Source: Dictyophora rubrovolvata
Taxonomy: Eukaryota; Basidiomycota; Agaricomycetes; Phallales; Phallaceae
Direction of reading: 5' to 3'
DNA length: 64,000 nucleotides
Assembly (NCBI GenBank): GCA_029959195.1
Contig: CP114118.1
Coordinates: forward strand, 2,754,001 to 2,818,000
The notes under the pieces were generated by a model that worked only from the letters and a program-made list of their open reading frames with translations, was not told where the DNA came from and did not search any database. The translations under genes and the position numbers were made by a program. Positions 11,912 to 25,468 of the stretch are shown here, in pieces. The number at the start of each line of letters is the position of its first letter. Position 1 is the first letter of the stretch.

Positions 11912-12973
11912 ATGAAGGACACAGTCTTACGCCATTCACAAGCGACCAATAAGTTAGCCGGGAAACGCGTTGTTCTTGCTTCCAACAGTCCAAGGCGGAA
12001 AGAGATCCTGGAAAAGCTGGTAAACCCTTGTGCTTTTCATTCTGCTATACTTTTTTTTGTACTTATTGCAAGTAAATTTGTCATTTTAGGGTTTAAATCT
12101 GGAAATCATTCCGTCGAAGTTCGATGAAGATCTTGATTATGGATCTTTTGATTCTCCTTATGAATATCCTGTTGCTACTGCTACGGAAAAGGCCGTAGAA
12201 GTGTACGAACGTCTAGTCGTAAGCATCTTTACATCCTAATATAATATCTTCATGTTGTTGTCTCTTTCTTTCTATAGGCCGAAAATCTGGATGATGCCCC
12301 TGACCTAGTTATCGGAGGTTCGCGGTCATTTTCCGCAAAAGACTCAAGACTCGTGCTAATTAGTCAAATAAAGCTGATACAATCGTACTAAGCCGACATA
12401 CACCAGTTTCGGTATCTTCCAATTCTTCGCCGCCAACCCGTCCGGACATCCTTGAAAAACCTCGGGACAAGGCAGACAACCTCCGAATGTTGCTAGACCT
12501 AAATGGCGGAGCATGTGAAGTGATTACTGGTATAACAGTAGGTAAGTTCGTTCCTAGTGAATGTATTACATCTCTAATCCGATGATTAGCATATCCAATC
12601 ATAACCGCCCCTGGGTATGCCATCAAGTTAGTCCTTTTTTTTGACTCACGATGTTGGAACTCGTTGATCACTTTCATTCTCGTAGGTCAATGTATGAGCG
12701 CACTGTCGTGCACTTCGCGGACAATCCAGTTCATGTCCTTAAAGCATACGCCGATAGTGGTGAAGGAGTAGATCGCGCCGGTGGCTTTGCTATCCAGGTA
12801 TGATAAGGCGTCGTACTGGGGTTAATCTCACTGACTTGTTGTAGGGTTTGGGGGCACTACTTGTCGGAAAGATAGAGGGCGACTATCTTAATGTTGTAGG
12901 ATTTCCGGGAGCGTCTTTCTTCACGTTTTTAGCACGACTTATAGAAGAAGAAGACGACTTTTTGGATATATAG
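11912..12973 (+). CDS. Maf/YhdE-type nucleotide pyrophosphatase (ASMTL N-domain-like)
   Basis: Maf proteins hydrolyse non-canonical or methylated nucleoside triphosphates (dTTP/UTP or m7GTP types) to monophosphates as house-cleaning enzymes. Seen: after ATG at 11912 the N-terminal motif VVLASNSPRRKEIL carries the conserved Ser and Arg pair. Later exons give ADTIVLS, EKPRDKADNLRMLLDLNG with an ITGITV strand, then AYADSGEGVDRAGGFAIQG and EGDYLNVVGFP, all hallmark Maf blocks. About six short introns; TAG ends at 12973. Length near 230 residues is normal for the single-domain form, so this is not the fused ASMTL protein. Which nucleotide it prefers cannot be decided by eye. Convergent with COX4, with 87 bp between stops. 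Confidence 0.88.
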
Positions 12974-13060
12974 ACTAAACGCAAGCTATGGGGTTATTTT
13001 GTCTATTTAATGTATTGCAGCCTGGTGTGATATATATAGAACCTTTCTTAAGCAACAACT

Positions 13061-13623
13061 TCAATGATGATGCTCTCCGTGGGCTTCTCCTTGATAATCG
13101 AGCTGGAAGACTATTTGAAGAGATGAGAACACGGCGTCTACTTTTGGTATGATCAGAGGTAACTAACCGTTGCCGCATTCCTTGCAGCGGGCTTTCCTGC
13201 CATCATTATGAAGAGTATACCATAGCGTCCTGTGGTCTTCAGGAGGGTATCCGGTGCAACCAACAATACGAGTTTCGGCCTAAAGAAGAGAACGTTAGTA
13301 CTCAAACGAGGATGACTATTCCCGAAGGCAAGACGTACCAAAGATGGAACCATAACGGGTTCCGCCATAGTACCTTTCCTTGAGAAATCAGGTTTTCTCG
13401 CGAAAACATCTACACCCTCCATTCTCCCCAGCAGTTGAAGACGTTCAAGACCAGTTGCTTGATTCTCATCCGTTGGAACTGTTCCCGCTTTCGCGCCTTC
13501 TCCGAAAATGGTTGCAGCTGCATGATCTGAGTGACGAAGAGCAGTTGTAGAAAATACTTTAGTTAAAGCTGAAGACCGAGAGATGGGGCGAGCAGCACGA
13601 GTCAATGTTGAGCGGGACAGCAT
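13061..13623 (-). CDS. COX4: cytochrome c oxidase zinc-binding subunit (yeast Cox4, mammalian COX5B)
   Basis: Nuclear-encoded structural subunit of mitochondrial complex IV that binds zinc on the matrix side. Seen: ATG at 13623 starts a basic, Ser/Arg-rich presequence (MLSRSTLTRAARPISRSSAL), typical for import. The mature part has VPTDENQATGLERLQLLGRM and RKGTMAEPVMVPSL. The next exon begins AETRIVGCTGYPPEDH and continues to ARCKECGN, and a short last exon reads VFQLDYQGEAHGEHHH before TGA at 13061. The zinc ligands Cys, His and the CxxC pair are all in place. Three exons; splice sites are GT-AG in phase. The His-rich tail is slightly unusual. Confidence in identity is very high. Confidence 0.93.
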
Positions 13624-15105
13624 CTTAAAATGGTCGAATAAGTTCGGAAGCGGCGGGGTTTGAAAACCAATTACCTCTTCGAAAACCATTCCAAGCAAAC
13701 ATGAGCGAATGACATAATAATGGAATATTATTTCCTGTTCCACAACGCTGGTATTTTATTTCTATCATGTTTTTTTAAAAGCTTGCGGCAAGTAATTTTA
13801 ATTCTGATAGAACATAGCAGTCCAATTCCCCCAATCGCGGTGTCTTTCGAAAACAAGTTTTTTTTCAATATGCACGGCGGCATTTTATAATCATATGGCT
13901 CAAATAAAAACTTAATTTCGAAGTCCCACAAAATATTGGGACGTCTATTTGAACCGGTCAGTCCTGGTGAGTGCTAACGAAACAGACCAGAGCTCCGCTC
14001 GTATAAGTTTATTCGGGTTCACTAGTGAGTGAGTGGGGTTTTCTATAATAACCATTGATGATATTGAATCTTCTGATCACCCGTCTCTCAAGTATAGACG
14101 GAAGGGCCAAGTCTTATGGATACCAATATATGAGTCATGACATCTGGAGTGCCTCCCTCACGAAAATTAATAGGAGTTTTATTGCAGGTACAGCCTTTTC
14201 CTTTATAAAGTATTCGCGGCGCATTTTTTTAATAGGCTCATGATACTGTGGCCCCTCGGGATATTCAGGTCCGAGTGGCGCTGTGCCTCCAAAATTCAAA
14301 TCGGACTTATTTTCCGATGATATCGAAAGACACCATGGGCACTTGTCATATTATGCTCGCCCATATCCCGTCTGGTTTGAGCCATTGTATTATCCTCCAG
14401 AAAATCACGCTGGCTGTAAACATGTGATCAGGTTATAGACCTTCAACTATTGGTTCTGTATCGAGTGTCAGGGTAAGCTTTTTTAACTTTATCATCACCG
14501 CAATATAGGGTCTTAATCTGTATTAACCATGTTGAAATAAACCCGTTACTAATTTATGCTTGCATCTACATTCAAGGTCTTAATATAAGAAAATGAAGAA
14601 CCCTTGTAAGTTTGAGGCCTGCTGACTTCGATCGTTCCGTGAAAAAGCGGGTCAAACGATGGTACTCCTTTATGCATGAGGAAGTATATCCTTGCTATTT
14701 GGTTTGTACGCTCACGCTTTTGTAATGATATTTTATGAAGTTCTTTTTTTTCAGAAGGGGAATATGTTGGCCATCGTTCGTCAATTTTGTTCATGTCTCA
14801 GTACTTCGCTGCAAAGAAGCTCTTTAGTTTTTGGCTTTCACCCAAATTTAGCCTATCTACCCTTTTTTACGACATAGCTGACCCACGCTTAAATTCCACT
14901 CACACGCTGGAAAAACCTATTGCACTCGTCTTGCCTAGTTTAGATACAATTCGAACCGGCAAGGGCACCATTCGCGCTACCGGCACTTCTCAGCAAATCA
15001 CCTTCACTTCTGCCGCTTCATTATTCCTTGCAAACGAAGGAGGGCGTGTGAGGGCGGTCAAAGCTATAAAGTGCCTGCAATCTGCATTCCGATCACACCA
15101 CATTA
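13624..15105. other. intergenic, upstream of COX4 and of the P450
   Basis: About 1.5 kb holding the promoters of two divergent genes. One plus-strand frame (14,787-15,224) is open but overlaps P450 exon 1 in another frame and matches nothing known. No gene is called. Confidence 0.5.
15065..15070 (+). promoter_or_regulatory. probable TATA box of the P450 gene
   Basis: TATAAA lies about 40 nt upstream of the P450 start codon, a plausible core promoter for a short leader. Assignment is inference. Confidence 0.4.
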
Positions 15106-17261
15106 ATGTTCGAGTACACTTCCTTGAAACAAGATATCCTTGTGGTGTGGTTGGCGTTACTGCTTCCTCTCGTCTATCGACGGAGGATGGCGAGAGGCCT
15201 GGGCAGATTGCCGCCTGGTCCTAAACCATTGCCATTCATAGGTAATGTTTTACCCAAGGAGAAGGACTGGGAAACATATTCGGAGTGGGCAAAACTATAC
15301 GGTTTGGAATTGCCATTGCTAATTGGTATTTTTGAACTGTTCTGATTGTAGAGTCTGCTATAGGTGACATTGTTTATGTTCATTCCTTCGGCAAACCCAT
15401 TATCATCCTAAATACTTACGACGCTGTTTGTGATCTACTCGAAAGTCGTTCTTCTATTTATTCAGACAGGCCATATCTTATAATGCTTATTGACCTGTAG
15501 GATTCATCATTATTACGCAGAGGACGCACGTGGCTCACAAGTTTTTTTTAGGATGGGATTTACTGGGACGGCATTTCAGTCCTACTCGAACCTTTGGAGG
15601 AAACACCGGTCATTATATCATAAACAAATGAATTCAATCGCGGTTCGAAACTTTGAACCTTCACAGATGGCGATTACCATTGAGTTTCTCAAGCTGCTAT
15701 TGGAAGAGCCTCAGAATTACGTTCAAAATATTCGCAGGTAGGACCCTTTTTTTCACACGCCTTTTTTTTGCATATTCAGTGACATCGGATCATAGATGCG
15801 CTGCTAACTTATCTTTGAGCATTGCGTACGGAAGAGAACTAGTCCAGCGTTTTGGCCAATACCTCTTTCTTTCGGAGCAAGTGTCCAAGCACTTTGTTCG
15901 TGCTGTCAGACCGGGGGAATTTCTCGTCGAATCATTTCCAATCTGTGAGTCCAAATAATCCGTTTTGGAAACCTCTTTGTATAAACCGTAGCTCAGTGAA
16001 ACACGTTCCCTCATGGTTTCCTGGCGCCGGGTTTCAAAAGTGGGCTAAAACGGCGAATGAGCACATTTCGGCTGCTCGCGACATACCTTTTCAAGATGTC
16101 AAAAATCAATTGGTATAATTATTCAATCCGCTGTTTTTCTCAGCTAATTACTCCTCTTAATAGACCCAAGGAAATGTTTCTCCATCTTTCGTTGCAAATT
16201 CTTTAACAGAGTTGGGAACGTTGGATGAATCCGATTATGAAGTAAAGGCCGTGAAATCCGTCGCTAGTGGAATATTCGCTGGTGAGATTATAGATGGTTG
16301 AATGGTTATTAATCATTTCAAATTTACGAGATTTATAGCCGGCGCGGATACGGTATGCATTCGTTTCTATTTTGTCGTTGGCATGAACCAAAACTGCAGT
16401 GTACCATGGACAGACTACCGCGGCCATTTCGTGGTTTTTCTTGACCATGACGCTCTTTCCAGAATGTCAAACAAAAGCCCAGGAAGAACTGGATCGGGTT
16501 ATTGGACGAAATAGGATTCCTCACTTCAGCGATCGGTCTTTCTTGCCTTACGTCGATGCCTTAGTGAAGGAGGTATTTCGATGGTTCCCAGTTGCACCAA
16601 GTGGTCAATTAATTTGCTTACGTGAATCAGATTTACCGTTGAACTTCTCCCCAATAGGGTTATCACATTACACAACCGAGGATGACACGTACAGAGGCTA
16701 CTTGATTCCGGCGCAAAGTATGGTGCTGCCAAATGTCTGGTACGGCCCTGTGATTCCTCGCTTTCTTCTATCTCATAGGGAATTACTTTGATAGGAAAAT
16801 TTTACACGATCCGGTAGAATATCCCGATCCAATGTCTTTCAAACCTGAAAGGTTTCTTCCAGACAAGGACGGGAAAGTCCCTCGAGATCCAACCGTTAGT
16901 GGAGCATTTGGTTTCGGACGAAGGTATCTAGCCTTCGAAATTCTACTAATTTTGCTTAATAAATTCGAAAACGCAGAATTTGTGCTGGACGACATCTAGC
17001 TGAAGGTTCCGTGTGGATAATGATTGCCTCAGTATTATCATTATTCAACATTCGCCCCGCCACTAATTCCGATGGGAACGCTATTGACGTACACTATGCG
17101 ATTGAGCCCCTGCCAGGTTTCTTTTGGTGAGAAATCTGTCTTCTACAAATTTGCATATCACCATTAACAAAGCCATATTCAGCCACCCTCAAAGATTTCC
17201 CTGTGTTATTACGCCACGATCTCCTGAGGTGGTGACTTTAGTAAACCAGGTTCAGCTTTGA
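15106..17261 (+). CDS. fungal cytochrome P450 monooxygenase, intact
   Basis: Heme-thiolate monooxygenase anchored in the ER membrane. Seen: ATG at 15106, an N-terminal hydrophobic anchor ([12 protein letters not shown]), then the Pro-rich hinge [13 protein letters not shown]. The I-helix is AGADTT, completed across an intron near 16,350. The ExxR motif appears as KEVFRW, the PERF region as FKPERFLPD, and the heme loop as FGFGRRICAG with the Cys ligand. Eleven short introns restore one continuous frame. Several acceptors matter: the one before [12 protein letters not shown] must be CTCAG, because the nearer TAG would give a stop. TGA ends at 17261. The layout resembles Agaricomycete P450s often annotated as OrdA-like, but clan and substrate cannot be assigned. 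Convergent with a secreted esterase. Confidence 0.88.
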
Positions 17262-17854
17262 TTTACTGTTTGTTTCGATTGTATATATGTAACTGAGCTC
17301 ATGTGCGTTGCTACCTCATGATTAATTGATGAAGATATGCCAAGGCACATGTTGTAACTGGCACTTCAATTGCCATTACGGATTCTTTTTTGGATGTTCT
17401 AAGAAGTGCTCAAATCTTCCAACGGTATTCGGGAGGATTTCAAGGAATTAATATAATACTAAGAAATGTGACTTACATATGAACTAATGGCAAATATCCT
17501 GTCATCAGATTTCTGTACAAATACTATACCTATTATTATCTTCCACATGATCAGGGTTTCGACTCTCGAGCTAGCCAATTTTGCGCTCTTCTTTTCTACA
17601 TCTAAGGAATATATATATTCCGCAGCGCATACATTGGAGGGGGATCAAAGGTAACATCATTGACTTGTCTCCTCGTCCATGTTACTCTTTTCATATTTTT
17701 TGCGGGCGTACACATCGGGTAGTAGCTAAATTACTTTACAGTTTCGTTCATTATTCTCACTTTTCAAATTCATTGAGAACCTCAAGTGAGTTGAGGAATT
17801 CCGTCTTCTCCAAATTAAACGCTAGAGAAAAAATTCAATTTACAAATGGAACTT
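17262..17854. other. convergent intergenic spacer
   Basis: Between the P450 stop and the esterase stop. No convincing coding sequence or repeat seen. Confidence 0.5.
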
Positions 17855-20222
17855 TTATGATTGGCGGATTGGCTTACTGTCCGGAATAACCGTGACATTG
17901 CCTTGCATTAATTGCAAGACAGGGGTATCTTGAAGGTTGTATTGGGGCCAGAATGCTGACGTCACATAGCAATATTTAGCAATTGCAATCTTAAAAGATT
18001 CAAGAAACTTACACCCAGGATCAAGATCAGTCACAAACGTTATGTATGCATCGGTAAGTATGGTTGACAAATTGGCTACGGGAGCTCGGGGAGCGTCGCC
18101 AAAGATAAGTCCCAATTCGGAACCATGGAATACTGTGGAAAGAATATCCCGAGTCAACAGCGAGAGGATATTACCTTTTAATGCACTTACCTCCAAGGGT
18201 TCGGTTATTTCCAGGAATGAACTGCGTGAAAAAGTACGCAAACAGCTTTTGAGTCGGAGCTGCCTTATTGAAGTAAAGTCTCCTCGGGGCGAGATACATA
18301 ATATCAGTGTACCATGCTTCTGCACGATCGAAGAGTGAATCTCCGGTATTAAAAGCACCACCTAAAGACGGATCATTTGCCGGATATAGTGTATGAATTT
18401 CGTCGAGAACGTCTGTAGTTAAAGTGCCGTTGTCTAAAATGAGCTGTCCAATGAATTCGTCGAAACGCGCGTCTTCCTGGGCTGGAGCCATCTTAGGAAG
18501 TCCAAGAACTGATTCGCTGAAAACAGTTCCTTCATTCAACTACACGACGGCAATAAGTCGTTTAAATCAGAAAACGTTAGACGTTTACTTGCATTTGTTC
18601 CCCAGAGAAGCGGAAGACGGAGGAAGTCACCGCTGGCGATTTTTTCTGAAGGACGTTCAGTGACCAAGTTGCCTAGCCCTCCAGGGGTGGGTTCCCAGAG
18701 TTGTTGGTTCAAAACAGAGTTGAGAATTGTATTACTAGCATTCAAGAGGATCTAAAAACACAGATCAAATCATCCTTCAAAGGAGAAAAAATATATTGAT
18801 ACAAACATCGAATGGCACAGCTTGAAGACAGGACACGGATTGAGAACTTAGAGGACAACCGACTGCTTCGACTAATCTTGAGAAGGGTTTACCAGGTGCG
18901 TCATATTGGGCTGCGAACGGGGAAGACTTGCTATAAATAGCGGTGAGCGATTACGTGACATTTGAAAGAGATTCGTGATGCACTCACAAAGGACCAGTAG
19001 ACGAATCAATTATTCCCGCACGAAAAAGAGAGGTTTCCAGAGGATAAAGAAAAGCGGCTTCGACGGAACCGGCACCTGCAGACTAGAGATACATTTTAAA
19101 TGTAATGTTAGTTAACGAACGATGTAGTTTTACCTGACCCCAAATAGTGACCTAATTTTAGAGGTTAGTCATATGTGCATTGCAAATGTCATGTACGAGT
19201 AGTAGTTTCTGTATACCTTCTCTGGATCTCCACCGAACTTTGAAATTTCATTCTTAATGAAAATCAAGGCCTGCCTTTGGTCTTGCAGACCGAGGTTTAA
19301 ATTTTGAGATTGGACATGGGAACTTGCTAGCTGTTTATGGACGGATGAAAGTTTTAGCAGATAGATGTCATTTGGACACACTTACGAATCCGAATGTGTT
19401 TAGTCGGTAGTTCCTACATGTTTTTATAAAGACAGTGTAACGCGTTTCATGCTGAATTCACATACACAGAAACGAATATAAGCGGTTTCCCAATGGTTAC
19501 GCTACGGTTGATAAGAACTTCACTGCAGTTAAACGTGTCGTCTGAGTCCCCAAAGAGTTGTAAAAACCCACATTTAGGATTCCACTGAGGATCTGACGCG
19601 GCTCTGACATAGTTTCGGTAAACGGGATGAGATAGTCGTACTAGCAGAACTCAATACCCTGTCATATAACCACCGGGCTAAGAAGTAATGTTCAATATGT
19701 TATATAATGAATTCGAATCATAAAAGACATACGAAAAGCCATACAAGAACGGGCAGGTTAGCGTCTGCTGGGGTACCTTCTTGTCGGAAGATCTATGTAC
19801 ATGGTTGTGGAGAGTATTAAAACAAACAGGACTTCGATGGGATAACGCACGTTTAGAGTAAGGCAATTCTCGCTAACATTGACACCTATAGTGTTGGCCG
19901 AAACCTAATAATCTAGCTGATTTACATTTGAAAACGACGTAATCAAAGACACACGAACAGGTTGAGGACAAGCATCACCAAAGTGTGTAGCGAGTGTAAT
20001 GCCAGGTAAAGGACGCAAAGGAATGGGTGCTTCAAACCGCAGGTTCCCGACAGGTGGCTCAACGTACGGAACACCCAGCCATTCTTCCAGATTCGAAGTA
20101 GCGTTGGATAAGCCGCGGAATGTTCCAAGGCTTGTTTTGATATCCAACGCGGAACTAGAAGCCGCTACCCCGCACTTCGCCAACAGGGCAAATGAGAGAT
20201 ATTGCCAAAAAGATCGAGTCAT
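17855..20222 (-). CDS. secreted type-B carboxylesterase / lipase
   Basis: Alpha/beta-hydrolase of the cholinesterase-like family, hydrolysing carboxylic esters outside the cell. Seen: ATG at 20222 begins a signal peptide (MTRSFWQYLSFALLAKCG). Then comes the family N-terminus, with GTFRGLSN, EEWLGVPYVEPPVGNLRF and FGDACPQP carrying the first disulfide Cys. The nucleophile elbow is GQSAG, split by an intron between GQ and SAG near 19,110. The C-terminal TVFHGSELGLIFGD carries the catalytic His. TAA is at 17855. The final junction uses GTAAGT near 18,010 to join DPG to SFWPQYN; reading through it gives a spurious insertion. More than ten introns, some very short. Substrate is not decidable. Confidence 0.85.
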
Positions 20223-21099
20223 TGTAAGGTGTGAACTAGGTCCTGGTAACAAAACTTGGGCTGCGAGGCGAGGGTTTAGAATTTATATAAGGCCGCATTG
20301 GAAGTTTGAATGAATTTGTATGGAACCGGTATATTCTTGTGAGAAATCGCTAGGGAAGATGTTTACCATCGTTCTGGATTTGTTTCGGAAGATGTGAAAG
20401 AACGTTCTCAGGTTGCTTTATTTATCGATAGATTCCGTACGGAAGTGTGGATTTCATCACGTTATAGTTGCAGGGATAAGTAGTCGTCAGATGATCGCTC
20501 GCCTGGGAGCCTGAGAGAAGACACGAGAATACCTTCTCTTCAGAAGGACAGAGATATCGATAAGGATTACATTAGACTGCGACACTAATCCTAAAGACTA
20601 AAATTTCAGTATTAAACAAAATGTTTGTTGACAAGATGGTATTAGACGTGCAGAACTCTTCTGGCCGCAGAGCCAAGAGAAACTAGAGCCAAGAGGTTTA
20701 TTATGCGGCGCAGCTCAAACCGCATAATGAACTTCATATCCGAATAGCCATGATTATAATACACACTACGAGAATTGGTCAACTGGCCAACACACTTTTC
20801 CGCAGCGGTTCTAATCGAGTGAGGAGTTTCACAAGCAGCACAGTCTAAGCCACCACGCGTCCGAGTCACCTAACCTTCAGGATGGCATAATAGCGACACA
20901 TGGTCGTTAATTTTCGAATTCCTCGTGATCGACTTCCAACATGTCATAAAAAGTTTGTAAGGCGTTTCTAGACGGTAACTTGAAATGCAGGGCGGATAGT
21001 TTGTAGGATGAGTCTGAGAGTGGAATGCCGAAGTCATGCCGGGACCCTATGCAGTATTACTCAGCATGAGCCAAAATATTAGGCGCTCGACCTCCTTCA
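20223..21099. other. divergent intergenic region
   Basis: About 0.9 kb between the esterase and KRE33, holding both promoters. No gene recognised; short frames only. Confidence 0.5.
20282..20290 (-). promoter_or_regulatory. probable TATA box of the carboxylesterase
   Basis: TTATATAAA on the minus strand, about 60 nt upstream of the esterase ATG. Position fits a core promoter; inference only. Confidence 0.4.
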
Positions 21100-24000
21100 A
21101 TGCGCAAGCAGTTGGACTCCCGGATACCCATTCTTATTAACAATGGGGTTAAGAAAAACCATCGCTCATTTATCGTACTTGTGGGAGATAAAGGCAGAGA
21201 TCAAGTAAGTCTACATTGTTGGTCCTTTTTCGCATTGAGCCGGGTCCTTACTGTCCTTTTTAAGGTTGTAAATCTTCATTATCTGCTCTCACAAGCTCGA
21301 GTTTCCGCACGCCCTTCCGTATTATGGTGCTATAAAAAAGATCTTGGATTCACGACACATCGCAAAAAACGAGAAGCCAAGATCAAGCGAGATGTGAAAC
21401 GAGGCATTCGTGAAGCTAATGACCAGAATCCGTTCGAGATTTTCGTTACGGTTACCGATATTCGATATACGTCCGTCTCGTCTCGTTTTGTTTTTATCTC
21501 TCGTTTAAATCTTGCGCTTTTTTAGGTATTACAAAGAATCGCATAAAATTCTGGGCAATACATTCGGGATGTGCGTCTTACAAGATTTTGAAGCAATAAC
21601 CCCAAATTTGTTGGCGCGTACTATTGAAACGGTTGAAGGTGGCGGTTTGGTCATTATCCTCCTCAAAACGATGTCCTCTCTGCGTCAGTTATATACAATG
21701 ACTATGGTATGTTAATCCGTCTTCGACTCGTTCTGGGGCTCTTAGTCTCTGTTCTTGACTTGACCTTATGTAGGACGTCCACGCTCGTTATAGAACTTCG
21801 AGTCAAACAGACGTTGTTGCACGGTTCAACGAACGGTTTATTTTGTCTCTAAGTTCCTGTGACGACTGTTTGGTTCTTGATGATGAATTGAATGTCTTAC
21901 CGATATCCCGGGGGAAAGACATTACATCCATTGACGACGAGACAGCACTAAAAGGAAAAGGAAAGGCTGAGCTCGAGCTAAAAGAGCTGAAAGACAGTCT
22001 AGCGGATACGAAACCCGTTGGTGAACTGGTTGCGCTCGCCAAGACTGTTGACCAAGTAAGCCCAGTCACCTCCTCTCCCAAAGCCTTCTTTCTTATCCAA
22101 GTGTCTGGCACAGGCACAAGCGGTGTTGACATTTGTAGATGCAATTGTCGAAAAAACGCTTTCTTCAACGGTCACATTGACCGCTGCTCGTGGGCGTGGA
22201 AAGTCGGCGGCGCTAGGACTAGCCATCGCGGCGGCACTCGCGCATGGCTATTCCAATATCTTCGTCACCAGCCCAAGCCCCGAGAACCTCAAAACCGTCT
22301 TCGAGTTTGTCTTTAAAGGGATGGACGCACTTGGGTACGAAGAACACCTTGAATACGATATTGCGCAGAGTACGAATCCGGAGTTTAATAAGGCGATTGT
22401 GAGGGTTAATGTGTTTCGTGGGCATCGTCAGACTATACAGGTGCGTGTTGTTTTGATTTTGTCCTTTTTTAGTAACGTCTTTGTACCCAGTACATTCAAC
22501 CTCAAGATGCGCATGTATTAGGTCAAGCCGAACTTGTCGTCATTGACGAAGCAGCTGCCATCCCACTACCCCTTGTACGCAACCTCCTCGGACCTTACCT
22601 CGTTTTCATGGCATCAACAATCAACGGTTACGAAGGCACAGGACGATCTCTCTCAATCAAACTTATCCAGCAATTGCGTGAAAGCTCTCGTCCCTCGGCG
22701 GCGACGGAAATCTCACAAAACAACAATAGTAACACCGACGCGGCTGAAAATGCCGCGTCATCGTCATCTAATAATAGAAAATCCTCTTCTCTCCATAAAG
22801 CACCTCCAAAAGCGCGATCACTACGCGAAATCAAACTCGAAACGCCTATTCGATACAACGCAGGCGATAAAGTCGAGAAATGGCTCAACACTTTACTATG
22901 CCTCGACGCGACGGTTTCAAAGACGTTCTCGATCCAAGGCTGTCCACACCCGTCCAAATGCGAGCTTTATTATGTGTCTCGCGATACTCTTTTCAGTTTT
23001 CATCCCGCTTCAGAAACATTTTTGCAGCGGATGATGGCGCTTTATGTTGCTAGTCATTACAAGAATCAGCCGAATGATCTGCAGCTGTTGTCAGATGCAC
23101 CAGCGCATCACCTCTTTGTGCTTCTTCCACCGATAAACGAGAGCGAGAACGTTCTTCCGGAACCGTTGGTTGTGTTGCAAGTTGCGCTTGAAGGCAATAT
23201 AAGTAAACAGTCTATATTGGATGGGTTGAGTCGAGGAACAAGGTCAGGTGGGGATTTGATACCTTGGATTATTTCAGAGCAGGTAAAGTAAAAAAACTGC
23301 CATATTTTTCGTGGTACTATGCTGAAATTGGAATCAAGTATCAAGAGAATTCGTTCGCGTCACTTTCGGGAGCGAGAGTGGTTCGAATTGCAACGCACCC
23401 TGACTATACGAATGTAAACGTCTTCTCACTGTCATCAAGTTTATCTCGTTGACGCTTGACATAGATGGGTTATGGTGCAAGAGCACTAGAAGCATTAAAC
23501 GCATTCTATAATGGGGATTACTTCAACCTCGACGAAACGTCAGGTCCGGCAGACACCGAAGGAGAGATCTCGCCGTCATTCGCTCGCGCATCAAAAATTG
23601 ACGATGTAAGCTGAGCTACTAAATCTACCAACTCTTCTAAACTAAAACCAAACTTTTTTCCACCGTAGGATGCAACACTTCTCACAGACGACTTGACAGT
23701 CCGATCAGCGTCATCCATGCCACCGCTTTTACAACGGCTTACGGAACGAAAACCCGAAGCATTGGACTACCTTGGTGTATCGTATGGACTGACATCGCCT
23801 TTATTACGGTTTTGGAAACGTGCAGGGTACGTTCCGTTGTACCTTCGTCAAACTACGAATGAAATTACGGGAGAACATACTTGTGTTATGGTTCGTGGTG
23901 TTGGTGAAGCACGTGGGCGTGATGTTGAGTGGTTGGGAGAATTTTCCAAAGGTACTTTTTGTTTTTTTTTTGCGGTGTAACTTGTTGATGTTGTTGTTTG

Positions 24001-25024
24001 ATAGACTTTAGACGGCGATTTTTGACCCTTTTGTCGTTCAAGTTTAGAGAGTTTGGAAGTGTCATGGCTTTGAGCTTCATTGAGTCTATTAACAACGGTA
24101 TTGAAGACGATACGTTATCGAAGCGTGAGTTAACGTTAAGCCAAGTCGTTGATATCACTTATTGATTGTCATTTTTAGGTATCACGCCGGACGAACTGTC
24201 CTTCCTACTTAGTCCGTTCGACCTAAAGCGACTAGAATCTTACGCGAACAGCATGTTGGATTATCATGTTGTGCTGGATATTCTGCCAACCGTTGCTTCG
24301 CTGTATTTTGAAAAGAGACTAGCAGATATCAAGCTCAGTGCTGTGCAAAGTTCTATCTTGCTTGCCTTGGGACTTCAACGCAAGACAGTTGAGGAAGTCG
24401 AAGTAAGTTTATAGACTGAGGCCCTGAATGTTGATTAACTGTCTTGCATAGGCTGAGCTACAATTACCTGTCTCACAAACTCTTGCGCTATTTGTCAAGT
24501 CTTTGAGAAAGATCAACTCGCAAGTGGAGGAACTTCGAAAAGCGGCTGTGAATGCCGAACTTGCACCGCTTCCGGATCCGGAAAAGGAAACGGAAGGGGC
24601 GCAGGGTGAACGAGCGACGGCGACGAATTGGAAACCTTTACGAGAGGACCTTGATGCAGAATTGGCTGAAGCCGGTAACGAGGAACAACAACGACTACGA
24701 GAGCGGCAACGGGAGATGATCGATTCTCTAGATCTAAGCAAGTATGTGTATCATTGTTTCTGCTTTTTTTTTTCTCTTGTCGTTTGTTCAATGATGGAGA
24801 TTGTCCATAGATACGCCATAGACGATTCACATGCCAACTGGGAAGATGCTAAACGACAGATTGCGCGGAATTCAGGCGTCAAGGGGAAGATGGACGTTGT
24901 TAGCGTGAAAAGCAACGTCCAACAGGCTGATCATGGAGCTAAGCGGAAAGTTGCTGATGATGAGACGGGGTCACGGCCTGGCAAAGACAAGAAAAGTCAT
25001 AAAAATAAGAAGGTCAAAAGATGA
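21100..25024 (+). CDS. KRE33: RNA cytidine acetyltransferase KRE33/NAT10
   Basis: Nucleolar ATP-dependent enzyme that makes N4-acetylcytidine in 18S rRNA and, with an adaptor, in tRNA; essential for small-subunit biogenesis in yeast. Seen in order: the near-invariant N-terminus MRKQLDSRIPILINNGVKKN from ATG at 21100; SQARVSARPSVLWCYKKDLG; GMCVLQDFEAITPNLLARTI; Walker A in AARGRGKSAALGLA; Walker B-like VVIDEAAAIPLPLV; the GNAT acetyl-CoA segment RIATHPDYTNMGYGARALEA; then the tRNA-binding-type region and a Lys-rich C-terminal tail that should act as a nucleolar signal. Roughly twelve short introns; TGA ends at 25024. Length of about 1,050 residues is normal. A Ser/Asn-rich insert (about 22,690-22,800) sits in a variable loop. 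Confidence 0.95.
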
Positions 25025-25468
25025 TTGGCAATGGCTAATTTTTCATGACATCAAAATTAGTACTAGAATTGGTCTTCGCGCCTCCGGTGTCCAATTCTTG
25101 GAAATAAAGCAGATATCATAATGGGAAGACCCAGTGACAGTTGAGAAAGAAGGGAATATTGAGTACTCGAGTGCACAAGTTAAATCTTGGTTATCGACAA
25201 GCAACGTAGGTGGTTGTGGGTGTTCCTTAGTCACTGTCCCGTTTAAAGATATGGGCGTTATACGTGCATTCTTCAAGGCTTCAACTTCGTTCTCTGAGAT
25301 CGTGCGCTCTTTCTGACTAGAAGTCTAGTACACGCTACATTGCGAGAGTGACATCCATGTGTCACACACCTGGATATACACCCTTTCTGCCTCCGCGGAC
25401 TTCCACACTAGTAATCAAACTAAACTGATATTAAGTTAACTATAAGTACCCAGATTCAACACCAGACT
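25025..25468. other. intergenic
   Basis: About 440 bp between KRE33 and the next plus-strand gene. No features beyond a probable promoter. Confidence 0.5.

Noticed and set aside
14787-15224. 145-residue plus-strand frame before the P450
   Set aside because: It runs into P450 exon 1 in a different frame, covers the probable TATA box, and has no recognisable family pattern.
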